This document shows, piece after piece, positions 1 to 7,971 of a stretch of 32,904 bases of DNA (positions are counted from its first letter, which is position 1; every line of letters begins with the position of its first letter). Position numbers and translations under genes: made by a program. A model generated the notes under the pieces. That model ran no database searches and was not told the DNA's origin. It saw only the letters and a program-made list of their open reading frames with translations. Source of the DNA: Pseudomonadota bacterium (GTDB lineage Bacteria > Pseudomonadota > Gammaproteobacteria > Xanthomonadales > Xanthomonadaceae); assembly GCA_029560515.1 (NCBI GenBank), contig JAKQKT010000279.1, positions 1 to 32,904 of the forward strand, in the 5' to 3' direction.

Positions 1-380
1 CTACCCATCGAGATGACCCATTTCGGCTCCGGCATCTGGTCATAGACCTTGCGAAGCGCAGGCGCCATTTTATTTACCAATGTGCCGGCAACAATCATGA
101 CGTCCGATTGGCGCGGCGACGGGCGAAACACGACGCCGAAACGATCAAGATCAAGGCGCGATGCGCCAGCGTGCATCATCTCGACCGCACAGCAAGCCAG
201 CCCGAATGTCATCGGCCACATGGAACCGGTACGCGCCCAGTTCACCAGTGTGTCGATATTGGTAGTGACGAATCCGTGTTCCAGCAGCGGATTGTCGCCT
301 TCCGGACGCAGGATGTCGTCGACCGAAGCAATCGGCTCCGGGTTGTTCATCACGCGCGAGAAAGTTTGAATTACTCCCAT
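1..380 (-). CDS. nuoB: NADH-quinone oxidoreductase subunit B (partial, truncated by left window edge)
   Basis: Minus-strand reading from ATG at 380 gives [126 protein letters not shown], which is NuoB including the conserved [10 protein letters not shown] cluster motif. Open at the window edge, so absent from the ORF track. Confidence 0.95.
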   Translation of the reverse strand, partial: MGVIQTFSRVMNNPEPIASVDDILRPEGDNPLLEHGFVTTNIDTLVNWARTGSMWPMTFGLACCAVEMMHAGASRLDLDRFGVVFRPSPRQSDVMIVAGTLVNKMAPALRKVYDQMPEPKWVISMG

Positions 381-727
381 TCGAGCGCTCCTTTTTTCCA
401 GATATAGACGAAGCCGAGCACCAGAAGGCCCATGAAAATACCCATTTCAACGAGGCCGACCATTCCGAGACTTCTGAAGATGATCGCCCAGGGAAACACG
501 AATGCGATTTCCAGATCGAAAGCGATGAAGAGAATGGCTATCAGGTAATAGCGAATATCGAATTGCATGCGGGCATCTTCGAAGGCTTCGAAGCCGCATT
601 CATAGGGAGAAAGTTTCTCGCTGGAGGGGCGTTGTGGTCCGAGCAGACTGCCCAGCACCATCAATGAAATACCAATGACGGATGAGACCGCCAAGAACAG
701 AAGTATGGGCCAATATTCGCTTAGCAC
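371..727 (-). CDS. nuoA: NADH-quinone oxidoreductase subunit A
   Basis: 118 aa ORF with typical NuoA features ([40 protein letters not shown]); overlaps the nuoB start by 10 nt. Confidence 0.95.
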   Translation of the reverse strand: MLSEYWPILLFLAVSSVIGISLMVLGSLLGPQRPSSEKLSPYECGFEAFEDARMQFDIRYYLIAILFIAFDLEIAFVFPWAIIFRSLGMVGLVEMGIFMGLLVLGFVYIWKKGALEWE

Positions 728-825
728 TCGCGTCCCCTGCTTTGCGCCCTAGAGCGCGTTTATGCCGCCGTTCGTTTGAACGGCGATGCGTCCGTAACAA
801 TAACAATTTCGTTGTGAAGCCAATA

Positions 826-910
826 TGGTGCCCAAAGGGGGACTCGAACCCCCACGACCTAAGTCGCTACCACCTCAAGGTAGTGCGTCTACCAATTCCG
901 CCATCTGGGC
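826..910 (-). tRNA. tRNA-Leu (GAG anticodon), 3' CCA encoded
   Basis: Minus strand GCCCAGATGGCGGAATTGGTAGACGCACTACCTTGAGGTGGTAGCGACTTAGGTCGTGGGGGTTCGAGTCCCCCTTTGGGCACCA: complete class II cloverleaf, anticodon loop TTGAGGT, T-loop TTCGAGT. Confidence 0.95.
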
Positions 911-962
911 ATGGTTGGCTTTATCACCGTCAGGTAACAAAGCCGGCAAATTATATCAGCGC

Positions 963-1445
963 TTAGGCTGCTTTGCTTCCCTGTTCGACAGGTTTTGCAG
1001 AATCTTTATTATTTTCTGGTGCTGCCTCTGGAGCAGCAGGCTGAACTGCAGCTGGTGCAACTGGAACTGTACTCGATGGCAGCACTGCAGCAGGTTTTGC
1101 ATCAGCAGGCGACAATGAAGGAGCTTGCGGAACTTCGGACACCGGTGCTTTTTGCGCAGCCTGTTCTGCCGAGATTACGCCAGCGCCGGTCGTCGGCACT
1201 TTATTTTCATGGCTGATTTTCCATGACATGAAAAGGCTGAGAGCGAAAAACACGATAGCCAGATTGCGAGTCGACTTGGAAAGGAAATTGGAAGAACCTT
1301 TCGAACCGAAAACGGTAGAAGACGCACCTGCGCCAAACCCGCTACCCGCCTGCGCACCAGTTCCCTGCTGCATCAGGATCATGACGATCATGGTCAATGC
1401 GGCAAGTACGAACAACACTTTCAAAAATATATCCAGCATATTCAA
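963..1445 (-). CDS. secG: Protein translocase subunit SecG with extended Ala/Pro-rich C-terminal tail
   Basis: N-terminal MIVMILMQQGTGAQAGSGFGAGASSTVFGSKGSSNFLSKSTRNLAIVFFALS is typical SecG; located directly downstream of tpiA. Confidence 0.93.
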   Translation of the reverse strand: MNMLDIFLKVLFVLAALTMIVMILMQQGTGAQAGSGFGAGASSTVFGSKGSSNFLSKSTRNLAIVFFALSLFMSWKISHENKVPTTGAGVISAEQAAQKAPVSEVPQAPSLSPADAKPAAVLPSSTVPVAPAAVQPAAPEAAPENNKDSAKPVEQGSKAA

Positions 1446-1465
1446 ATCAACCTTAAATCAAGCAT

Positions 1466-2218
1466 TTACTGCGCGGCTGCAGAAATGATTGCCAAAAAAT
1501 CTTGGGCGACCAATGAAGCGCCCCCAATCAGGCCGCCATCTACATCAGGCTGCGAAAACAGCTCGGACGCATTGGCGGGTTTGACGCTACCGCCGTAAAG
1601 GATCGGCAGCGAATCCGCGATTTTAGCATCGTGGGCACGCAATTCGCTACGTATAAAGGCATGAACTTCCTGAGCCTGCCCGGGAGAAGCCGTTTTTCCG
1701 GTTCCGATTGCCCAAACCGGCTCGTATGCCAGAACCGCATTGGCGAAGGCTTGAGGCCCGCAAACATGCAGCACAGCTTCAATTTGCCGTTGAATGGCCC
1801 ATTCGGTTTGCCCCACTTCCCGCTGATGCAGGGACTCGCCTACACAAAGTATCGGCATCAGGCCTGCTTTCTTTGCCGCAGCGAATTTATGCGCAACCAG
1901 ATCGTTGCTTTCCTCGTGAATGTGACGCCGTTCAGAATGTCCGACCAAACCATAGCGACAACCGACATCGACGATCATCTGTGCCGATACCTCACCGGTA
2001 AATGCCCCTTGTTCATTCACACTATGGTCCTGCGAACCGAAAACCAGCCCGGAACTGCCGTAATGTTCGGTCAGCTCGCTGAGATAAGGCATTGGCGGCA
2101 GGATGGCTATTTCCACGCCCTGCAAGTTCGGCTGCGCGATGATCGCATCCAGCAATTCCCGGGCCATTACCCGGCTACCATGCAACTTCCAATTACCTGC
2201 CACAATTTTCTTGCGCAT
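1466..2218 (-). CDS. tpiA: Triosephosphate isomerase
   Basis: 250 aa; RKKIVAGNWKLHG start, VGHSERR, active-site VLAYEPVWAIGTG, ILYGGSVKPANA motifs. Confidence 0.97.
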   Translation of the reverse strand: MRKKIVAGNWKLHGSRVMARELLDAIIAQPNLQGVEIAILPPMPYLSELTEHYGSSGLVFGSQDHSVNEQGAFTGEVSAQMIVDVGCRYGLVGHSERRHIHEESNDLVAHKFAAAKKAGLMPILCVGESLHQREVGQTEWAIQRQIEAVLHVCGPQAFANAVLAYEPVWAIGTGKTASPGQAQEVHAFIRSELRAHDAKIADSLPILYGGSVKPANASELFSQPDVDGGLIGGASLVAQDFLAIISAAAQ

Positions 2219-2300
2219 GGTCTAATCCTAGTCTTGCAAAGAGTTGATCAAGTTGCGAATCATACTCTCTGCAACACTCCCGGCAAAATAAAGGCGCGAC

Positions 2301-3098
2301 ATGGACAGCAAGAAATACGCATTGATAACAGGTGCCTCCAGCGGTATTGGCGAGGCAATAGCGCGTGAATACAGCCGTCGCGGCAAGCCCTTGATACTGA
2401 CTGCACGCCGTACCGAAAGGCTGGAAGCGCTGGCGAAAGAGCTTTCGGTGAATGCGCCATGTGTAGTAATTGCCGCCGATTTGTCGGACCGCAATGCGCC
2501 GAATGATTTGTTCCAACAAACACAGGCGCGTGGATTGGCGGTAGACACCCTGGTGAACAATGCCGGCTACGGCGTGCCCGGCCGCTATCTATCATCCAAT
2601 TGGAAAACCCATGCGGATTTCCTTCAAGTCATGATCCATGCCGTCGGCGAGCTGACTCACCTCTATCTTCCTGCGATGGAACAAGCCGGACACGGACGAA
2701 TTTTGAATATTGCATCGCTGGCCGGGCTGGTACCCGCCTCCGCCGGCCACACCATGTACGGTGCAACCAAAGCCTGGCTGATACGTTTTTCGGAATGCCT
2801 CGCGCTGGAAACAGCACCCAAAGGGGTCCATGTGACCGCGCTCTGCCCGGGCTTCACCTACTCCGAATTTCACGATGTGAACGGAATGCGCTCGTCCATT
2901 TCGAAACTGCCCAAATTCATCTGGCTCAGCAGCGAGCAGGTCGCAAAAATCGGAGTGGATGCGGTTGAAAGCGGCAAAGCCAGGGTGGTTACAGGCCGCA
3001 CCAACAAGCTGATAGCATTTCTTTGCAAATACCTGCCGGACTGGCTATCGCGAGCATTGGTCGCCAGCAAATCGAAAGAATTCAGGAACATGGATTAA
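2301..3098 (+). CDS. SDR family NAD(P)-dependent oxidoreductase
   Basis: 265 aa; TGASSGIG nucleotide-binding motif, NNAG, catalytic YxxxK (YGATK). Confidence 0.92.
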   Translation: MDSKKYALITGASSGIGEAIAREYSRRGKPLILTARRTERLEALAKELSVNAPCVVIAADLSDRNAPNDLFQQTQARGLAVDTLVNNAGYGVPGRYLSSNWKTHADFLQVMIHAVGELTHLYLPAMEQAGHGRILNIASLAGLVPASAGHTMYGATKAWLIRFSECLALETAPKGVHVTALCPGFTYSEFHDVNGMRSSISKLPKFIWLSSEQVAKIGVDAVESGKARVVTGRTNKLIAFLCKYLPDWLSRALVASKSKEFRNMD

Positions 3099-3111
3099 GC
3101 AACGGCTTCCT

Positions 3112-3179
3112 GAAACGATTCAATCACCGAATTTCACACGCTCTTGATTGCCTGGATAAGGCAAAAAGCGTATCGTTTC
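3112..3179. other. Nested inverted-repeat structure upstream of the GbsR/MarR-type regulator
   Basis: GAAACGAT (3112-3119) / ATCGTTTC (3172-3179); ACGCT (3138-3142) / AGCGT (3167-3171); TTGCC (3148-3152) / GGCAA (3160-3164), read directly. Confidence 0.5.
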
Positions 3180-3209
3180 ACCAATTTCAACAATTACTGA
3201 AACTTCAGA

Positions 3210-3770
3210 ATGAACCTAAGTCCACTGACACAGAGTTTCGTCCTGCACTTTGGCGAAATGGGCAGCCGCTGGGGTATTAATCGCACGGTCGGGCAGATTT
3301 ACGCTTTGATATTTGTCGCCAACAGGCCGCTTAATGCCGATGAAATCACCGAAAAACTTGGTATTTCACGCTCAAACGTGAGCATGAGCCTGAAAGAACT
3401 GATGGCATGGCGATTGGTCAGGCTGGAACACCTCCCGAATGATCGTCGGGACTACTTTAGTGCCCCGGGCGATATCTGGGACATTTTCACGACGTTGGCC
3501 GAGGAACGTCAGCGCCGCGAAGTCGAGCCCACCTTATCCATGTTGCGTGGCGCTTTGCTGGAAACCCCGGAATCGAGCGAAGAACAGCACGCCCAGGCAC
3601 GCATGCGGGAAATGTACGAGTTGATGGAATTGATGACCACCTGGTTTGCCGACGTCAGGAAGCTCTCGCCAAAAACCTTGGTGAACCTGATGGCACTGGG
3701 CGGCAAGGTCAACAAGTTGTTGGAAATGAAGGACAAGCTCTCCGTCATTTCAGGCAGCAAAAAAGAATAG
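3210..3770 (+). CDS. GbsR/MarR-family transcriptional regulator
   Basis: 186 aa; winged-helix region (NRTVGQIYALIFVANRPLNADEITEKLGISRSNVSMSLKELMAWRLVRLEHLPNDRRDYFSAPGDIWDIF) typical of GbsR-like MarR regulators. Confidence 0.85.
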   Translation: MNLSPLTQSFVLHFGEMGSRWGINRTVGQIYALIFVANRPLNADEITEKLGISRSNVSMSLKELMAWRLVRLEHLPNDRRDYFSAPGDIWDIFTTLAEERQRREVEPTLSMLRGALLETPESSEEQHAQARMREMYELMELMTTWFADVRKLSPKTLVNLMALGGKVNKLLEMKDKLSVISGSKKE

Positions 3771-3788
3771 ACAGACGGAGTGATTTTT

Positions 3789-4202
3789 ATGAAAGCGGAA
3801 TTACTGATCGCGATCTCGGCCGGCATCATTTTACTGCTCGGCATATTGCACTTGATCTATACGTTTTTCGGACCAAAGCTGAGTCCGCGTGACCCGCAGC
3901 TGATCGAAACAATGAAACGCGTATCGCCCGTCATCACCAAAGAAACCACCATTTGGAAATGCTGGATCGGTTTTAACGCCAGTCACAGTCTCTGCGCGAT
4001 TTTATTCGCTTTGATCTATGGCTATTTGGCGATCCGGCATGCCGATTTCCTTTTTGCATCGTATTTTTTATTGGCGACCGGATTTGGTTTGCTGGCGACC
4101 CTCGTAGTGCTAGGAAAACTTTACTGGTTCAGCATTCCGGTTCGCGGCATATCCATCGCGTTCGCCTGTTATTGCGGCGCATTGATACTGAATTTCACCT
4201 GA
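3789..4202 (+). CDS. Small conserved multi-pass membrane protein of unknown function (about four TM segments)
   Basis: ORF frame 3780..4202; ATG at 3789 gives MKAELLIAISAGIILLLGILHLIYTFFG...; hydrophobic segments throughout; sits between the regulator and the oxidase genes. Confidence 0.75.
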   Translation: MKAELLIAISAGIILLLGILHLIYTFFGPKLSPRDPQLIETMKRVSPVITKETTIWKCWIGFNASHSLCAILFALIYGYLAIRHADFLFASYFLLATGFGLLATLVVLGKLYWFSIPVRGISIAFACYCGALILNFT

Positions 4203-4229
4203 TACAAAACCCTGACAACGAGAGGCATC

Positions 4230-5561
4230 ATGGACGCGCTCGCACTAGCAAGAATCCAGTTTGCGGCAAATATTTCGTTTCACATTCTGTTCCCGACCAT
4301 CACCATTGCGCTTGGCTGGTTCCTGCTTTTTTTCAAGCTGCGTTTCCTGAAAACGAATGATCAAAAATGGATGCAGGCCTACGGCTTCTGGGTGAAGGTT
4401 TTCGCGCTAACTTTCGCGATGGGCGTGGTGAGCGGCATCACGATGAGTTTCCAGTTCGGCACCAACTGGCCGGGCTTCATGAAAACCGTCGGCAATATTG
4501 CAGGGCCGCTGCTGGCGTATGAAGTACTGACCGCGTTTTTCCTGGAAGCCACCTTCCTGGGCGTCATGCTGTTCGGCAGAAAACGGGTTTCCGAGCGAAT
4601 GCACACGATTGCCACCTTCCTGGTCGCCTTCGGCACCACCATGTCTGCCGTCTGGATTCTGGTATTGAATTCCTGGATGCAAACGCCAGTCGGTTTCGAA
4701 ATGATCAACGGGCAGGCGCATGCCACCGATTGGCTCGCGATTATTTTCAACCCTTCATTCCCCTATCGCTTTGTGCATATGCTGCTTGCATCGGGCTTGA
4801 CGGCCAGCTTTCTGATTGCCGGTCTGTCGGCTTACCAGTATTTGCGCGGTGAACGCAGCGCTGCCGTACTGGCCGCTTTGCGTACCGGGATTCTAGTTGC
4901 CGCCACTCTCATTCCCGTGCAAATTTTGGTGGGCGACGCGCATGGCTTGAATACTTTCGAACATCAACCGGCAAAAGTCGCCGCAATGGAAGGTGTATGG
5001 CAAACCGAACGCGGTGCACCTGCATTGGCATTCGCGATGCCCAACGAAAAGGAAAAACGCAACGACTACGCCATCGGTATTCCGAAATTGGCAAGCCTCA
5101 TCCTCACGCACGATATCGATGGCGAAATTAAAGGCCTGAATGAATTTGAAGGCAAACACCCGCCGGTAGCACCGGTGTTCTGGGGTTTCCGGGTGATGGT
5201 CGGCATGGGCATGTTGATGCTCGCGGTTTCGTGGCTATCGGCATGGCAATCTCGTAAACAAGGCCTGCTCAAACCCTGGCTGGCACGCGTTCTGGTGGCG
5301 ATGAGCTTCTCGGGATGGATTGCCACACTGGCGGGCTGGTACGTGACGGAAATCGGTCGCCAGCCTTATTTGGTTTATGGTGTTTTGCTGACCAAGGATG
5401 CTGCATCGGCAACCGCGGCCCCGATCATCGGCCTATCGCTTGGCATGTACCTCACGCTCTATGTCGTGCTGATTCTTTCCTACATCAGCGTGTTGTTCTA
5501 CCTGGCGCGCCATGCACATAAAAAATACTCTCCGATCGCCATTGAGGAGGCAAAGATATGA
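4230..5561 (+). CDS. cioA: Cytochrome bd-type ubiquinol oxidase subunit I, short Q-loop (cyanide-insensitive oxidase-like)
   Basis: 443 aa; RIQFAANISFHILFPTITIALGW, GxxWxxxSxxxQTPVGF-type region, GWYVTEIGRQPYLVYG are subunit I hallmarks; length shorter than classical CydA. Confidence 0.92.
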   Translation: MDALALARIQFAANISFHILFPTITIALGWFLLFFKLRFLKTNDQKWMQAYGFWVKVFALTFAMGVVSGITMSFQFGTNWPGFMKTVGNIAGPLLAYEVLTAFFLEATFLGVMLFGRKRVSERMHTIATFLVAFGTTMSAVWILVLNSWMQTPVGFEMINGQAHATDWLAIIFNPSFPYRFVHMLLASGLTASFLIAGLSAYQYLRGERSAAVLAALRTGILVAATLIPVQILVGDAHGLNTFEHQPAKVAAMEGVWQTERGAPALAFAMPNEKEKRNDYAIGIPKLASLILTHDIDGEIKGLNEFEGKHPPVAPVFWGFRVMVGMGMLMLAVSWLSAWQSRKQGLLKPWLARVLVAMSFSGWIATLAGWYVTEIGRQPYLVYGVLLTKDAASATAAPIIGLSLGMYLTLYVVLILSYISVLFYLARHAHKKYSPIAIEEAKI

Positions 5562-6550
5562 ATGATTTATTGCCGCTGATTTTTCTAGGCCTGATGGCGC
5601 TGGCAATGCTGATTTATGTGGTGCTCGATGGTTACGACCTAGGTGTCGGCATCTTGTTGCGGCGCGCGGAAGACAGCGAAAAAGACCGCATGATTGCTTC
5701 CATCGGCCCGTTCTGGGATGCCAATGAAACCTGGCTGGTATTGGGCGTCGGCATTTTATTGGTGGCGTTTCCGACAGCGCACGGAATCATTTTGGGTGGC
5801 TTGTATTTACCGGTCACTTTCATGCTGGTCGGATTGATATTGCGCGGCGTCGCTTTCGATTTCCGCGTGAAAGCCCACGCCAACCACAAGGCAAAATGGA
5901 ATGCGGCATTTTATGCAGGCTCGTTGCTCGCCGCTTTCTCGCAGGGCTTCATGCTGGGAATTTACATTCTGGGTTTTGAATACACGCTCAGCCATACCAT
6001 TTTCGCCATTTTCATCGGCCTGAGTCTGGTGGCGGGTTATGCCTTGCTGGGTGCCTGCTGGTTATTGCTGAAAACCGAAGGAAAATTATTCCGTCGCGCG
6101 GTGCGCTGGGCCTACGGCAGCTTATGGCTGACCGGTCTCGGGATCGCCGCAGTTTCCATCGCTACGCCGTTGGTAAGCACACGCATTTTCGAAAAATGGT
6201 TTGCGTTGCCCGAACTGTTGATGCTGCTTCCGATTCCCGCGCTCACCGCAGTTTGTTTCCTGGTTTGCGAACGCCAGTTGCGGAGACTTTCCGTCGGCCT
6301 GCACGAAAAAATCTGGGTGCCATTTGCCTGCGCGATAAGCCTGTTCGTATTGGCTTTCATCGGACTCGGTTACAGCCTGTTCCCCTATCTTGTCGTCGAT
6401 AAACTTCGCTACGATCAGGCTGCATCGGCGCCGGAATCGCTATTCATCATGTTTATCGGTGTTGCGATCACCCTGCCCGCCATCTTGTTTTACACCGCAT
6501 ATTCCTACCGCGTGTTCTGGGGCAAGGCGACCGACTTGAGTTACGATTAA
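5558..6550 (+). CDS. cioB: Cytochrome bd-type ubiquinol oxidase subunit II
   Basis: 330 aa; LDGYDLGVGILL and GPFWDANETWLVLGVGILLVAFP are subunit II hallmarks; overlaps cioA by 4 nt. Confidence 0.93.
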   Translation: MNDLLPLIFLGLMALAMLIYVVLDGYDLGVGILLRRAEDSEKDRMIASIGPFWDANETWLVLGVGILLVAFPTAHGIILGGLYLPVTFMLVGLILRGVAFDFRVKAHANHKAKWNAAFYAGSLLAAFSQGFMLGIYILGFEYTLSHTIFAIFIGLSLVAGYALLGACWLLLKTEGKLFRRAVRWAYGSLWLTGLGIAAVSIATPLVSTRIFEKWFALPELLMLLPIPALTAVCFLVCERQLRRLSVGLHEKIWVPFACAISLFVLAFIGLGYSLFPYLVVDKLRYDQAASAPESLFIMFIGVAITLPAILFYTAYSYRVFWGKATDLSYD

Positions 6551-6623
6551 TCGTAGGGCGCTTGCTTGCTGCGCCCTTGGCCTGCCAGCACATCTTGGGC
6601 GCAGCAAGCAGGCGCCCCTACGA
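6551..6623. repeat. REP/BIME-like inverted repeat pair downstream of cioB
   Basis: Left arm TCGTAGGGCGCTTGCTTGCTGCGCCC (6551-6576); right arm GGGCGCAGCAAGCAGGCGCCCCTACGA (6597-6623), near-perfect reverse complement, 20 nt spacer. Confidence 0.85.
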
Positions 6624-6634
6624 ATAATTCAAGA

Positions 6635-7147
6635 TCAAATTTGCTGGCAAACCCTTTTTGTCGGCGAGTCAGCCAATTTTCTGGCATCAATGTTCTGCGT
6701 TTTAGACGGCTTGAGAATATCGACAATGCAAGCTTCGGTTTTTGATATTTTCACAATGACCAGATAGGACGTGATTTTTGATGGATCGTCGGGATTCTCG
6801 CTGGCGTTGTAACGAATGATCAGTGCTACCGGCGTTTTGTTTTTCAAACGCCACTCCACTTTGGCTCCGAGATCGGAAAAACCACTCGACACATGCGACC
6901 AAAGATCCAGCTCGAATTTCTTTTTGTCGGGTGTAATGACATTGATGGTTTCCCGCAAATCACCTTCCAGCAACTCCAGGGCATAGCCGGCAACACCTGG
7001 ACAAATACCTGCGTAACCATCTTCGACCAACACTCTTGAAGGCTTGCAATCCTTTTCTGCCAGCCCGGTGTAAATAGATCTGCTCTGCCCGAATGCCGCC
7101 GGCGATATCAGCATTGATAGAAACAAAGGCAACAAAAAGGATTTCAT
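6635..7147 (-). CDS. Hypothetical exported protein
   Basis: 170 aa with signal-peptide-like N-terminus MKSFLLPLFLSMLISPAAFGQS; no family recognised. Confidence 0.7.
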   Translation of the reverse strand: MKSFLLPLFLSMLISPAAFGQSRSIYTGLAEKDCKPSRVLVEDGYAGICPGVAGYALELLEGDLRETINVITPDKKKFELDLWSHVSSGFSDLGAKVEWRLKNKTPVALIIRYNASENPDDPSKITSYLVIVKISKTEACIVDILKPSKTQNIDARKLADSPTKRVCQQI

Positions 7148-7170
7148 CTAATTCTCCAGGAACCTTACCT

Positions 7171-7200
7171 GCAGGGGCGCCTGCTTGCTGCGCCCTACGA
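7171..7200. repeat. Second copy of the REP-like unit
   Basis: GCAGGGGCGCCTGCTTGCTGCGCCCTACGA; the 22-nt core GGGGCGCCTGCTTGCTGCGCCC is identical to the reverse complement of the 6597-6618 arm. Confidence 0.85.
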
Positions 7201-7208
7201 TTCAAAAA

Positions 7209-7718
7209 TTAAACACTACCGATAAAATCCTTCTTGCCTACCTGCACGCCGTTATGGCGCAAAATCGCGTAGCTCGATGTCAGATGGAAATAGAAATTCG
7301 GCAGCCCCGCATGATGCAAATACGGCGCGCCGACATATTCGCGTTTGGTACCGTCGCGCATCGGAATGGAAATCGCACGGGTTTCCGAACCTTCGAATTG
7401 TTCCGAAGTGATGGTGTTGATGTAGGCAATCGTTTTCGCGATACGGGCCTTGAAATCGGCAAGGCTGACTTCGTTGTCTTCAAAGCTCGGCACTTCGACA
7501 CCGGCCATGCGCGAGCTGATGCTCTTGGCAAAATCGCAGGCAATCTGGATCTGGCGGCCGAGCGGGAACATGTCCGGCGCAAGCCGTGAACCGAGAATAT
7601 TGCCGATATCACATTTCAAGCTGTCGGCATGGGCCTGGGCTTTATCGAGACAAGCGTCGAGGGCCTTCAAACTGCGGGTAAATGCGGGAATCGTGGCGTC
7701 ATACATGGGATGAGTCAT
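7209..7718 (-). CDS. DUF1993 domain-containing protein
   Basis: 169 aa; MYDATIPAFTRSLKALDACLDKAQAHAD ... APYLHHAGLPNFYFHLTSSYAILRHNGVQVGKKDFIG pattern typical of DUF1993. Confidence 0.85.
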   Translation of the reverse strand: MTHPMYDATIPAFTRSLKALDACLDKAQAHADSLKCDIGNILGSRLAPDMFPLGRQIQIACDFAKSISSRMAGVEVPSFEDNEVSLADFKARIAKTIAYINTITSEQFEGSETRAISIPMRDGTKREYVGAPYLHHAGLPNFYFHLTSSYAILRHNGVQVGKKDFIGSV

Positions 7719-7855
7719 GGGGGTGCTCCTTGAGGGGACTGCATCATCGCATAGCCGCGAGACGAATTAATTGCTGCTCCCGAAGACTGCGAAAGCCTGA
7801 ATTATGGAAATCTTTCGACTTTCCATGGGTTTAGGGGCAGTAAATCATCCCGTTT

Positions 7856-7876
7856 CTTGAGATAATTCACGGTCTT
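7856..7876 (+). promoter_or_regulatory. Possible extended -10 promoter for tRNA-Arg
   Basis: TTGAGATAAT (TGnGATAAT, close to TGnTATAAT) ending about 11 nt before the tRNA 5' end; no clear -35. Confidence 0.4.
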
Positions 7877-7950
7877 GACCCCGTAGCTCAGCTGGATAGA
7901 GCGGTCCCCTCCTAAGGGACAGGTCGTACGTTCAAATCGTATCGGGGTCG
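7877..7950 (+). tRNA. tRNA-Arg (CCT anticodon), CCA not encoded
   Basis: GACCCCGTAGCTCAGCTGGATAGAGCGGTCCCCTCCTAAGGGACAGGTCGTACGTTCAAATCGTATCGGGGTCG: acceptor GACCCCG/CGGGGTC, anticodon loop CTCCTAA, T-loop TTCAAAT; followed by CACC, not CCA. Confidence 0.93.
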
Positions 7951-7971
7951 CACCTCATTCTTTATCACTGT

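Noticed and set aside
151-450. 99-aa minus-strand ORF overlapping nuoB and nuoA
   Set aside because: Wrong frame; the true nuoB frame starts at 380 and is missing from the ORF track only because it is truncated by the window edge.
1631-2368. 245-aa plus-strand ORF antisense to tpiA
   Set aside because: tpiA is unequivocal on the other strand; the ORF also runs into the SDR start region and has no recognisable family.
6551-7200. Flanking repeats as terminal inverted repeats of an IS element
   Set aside because: No transposase ORF between them, no target-site duplication recognised, and the units are themselves short palindromes typical of REP sequences.
7877-7950. tRNA-Arg as an integration site for a genomic island
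   Set aside because: No integrase, direct repeat of the tRNA 3' end, or island-like genes seen in the flanking sequence; neighbours are core metabolism genes.
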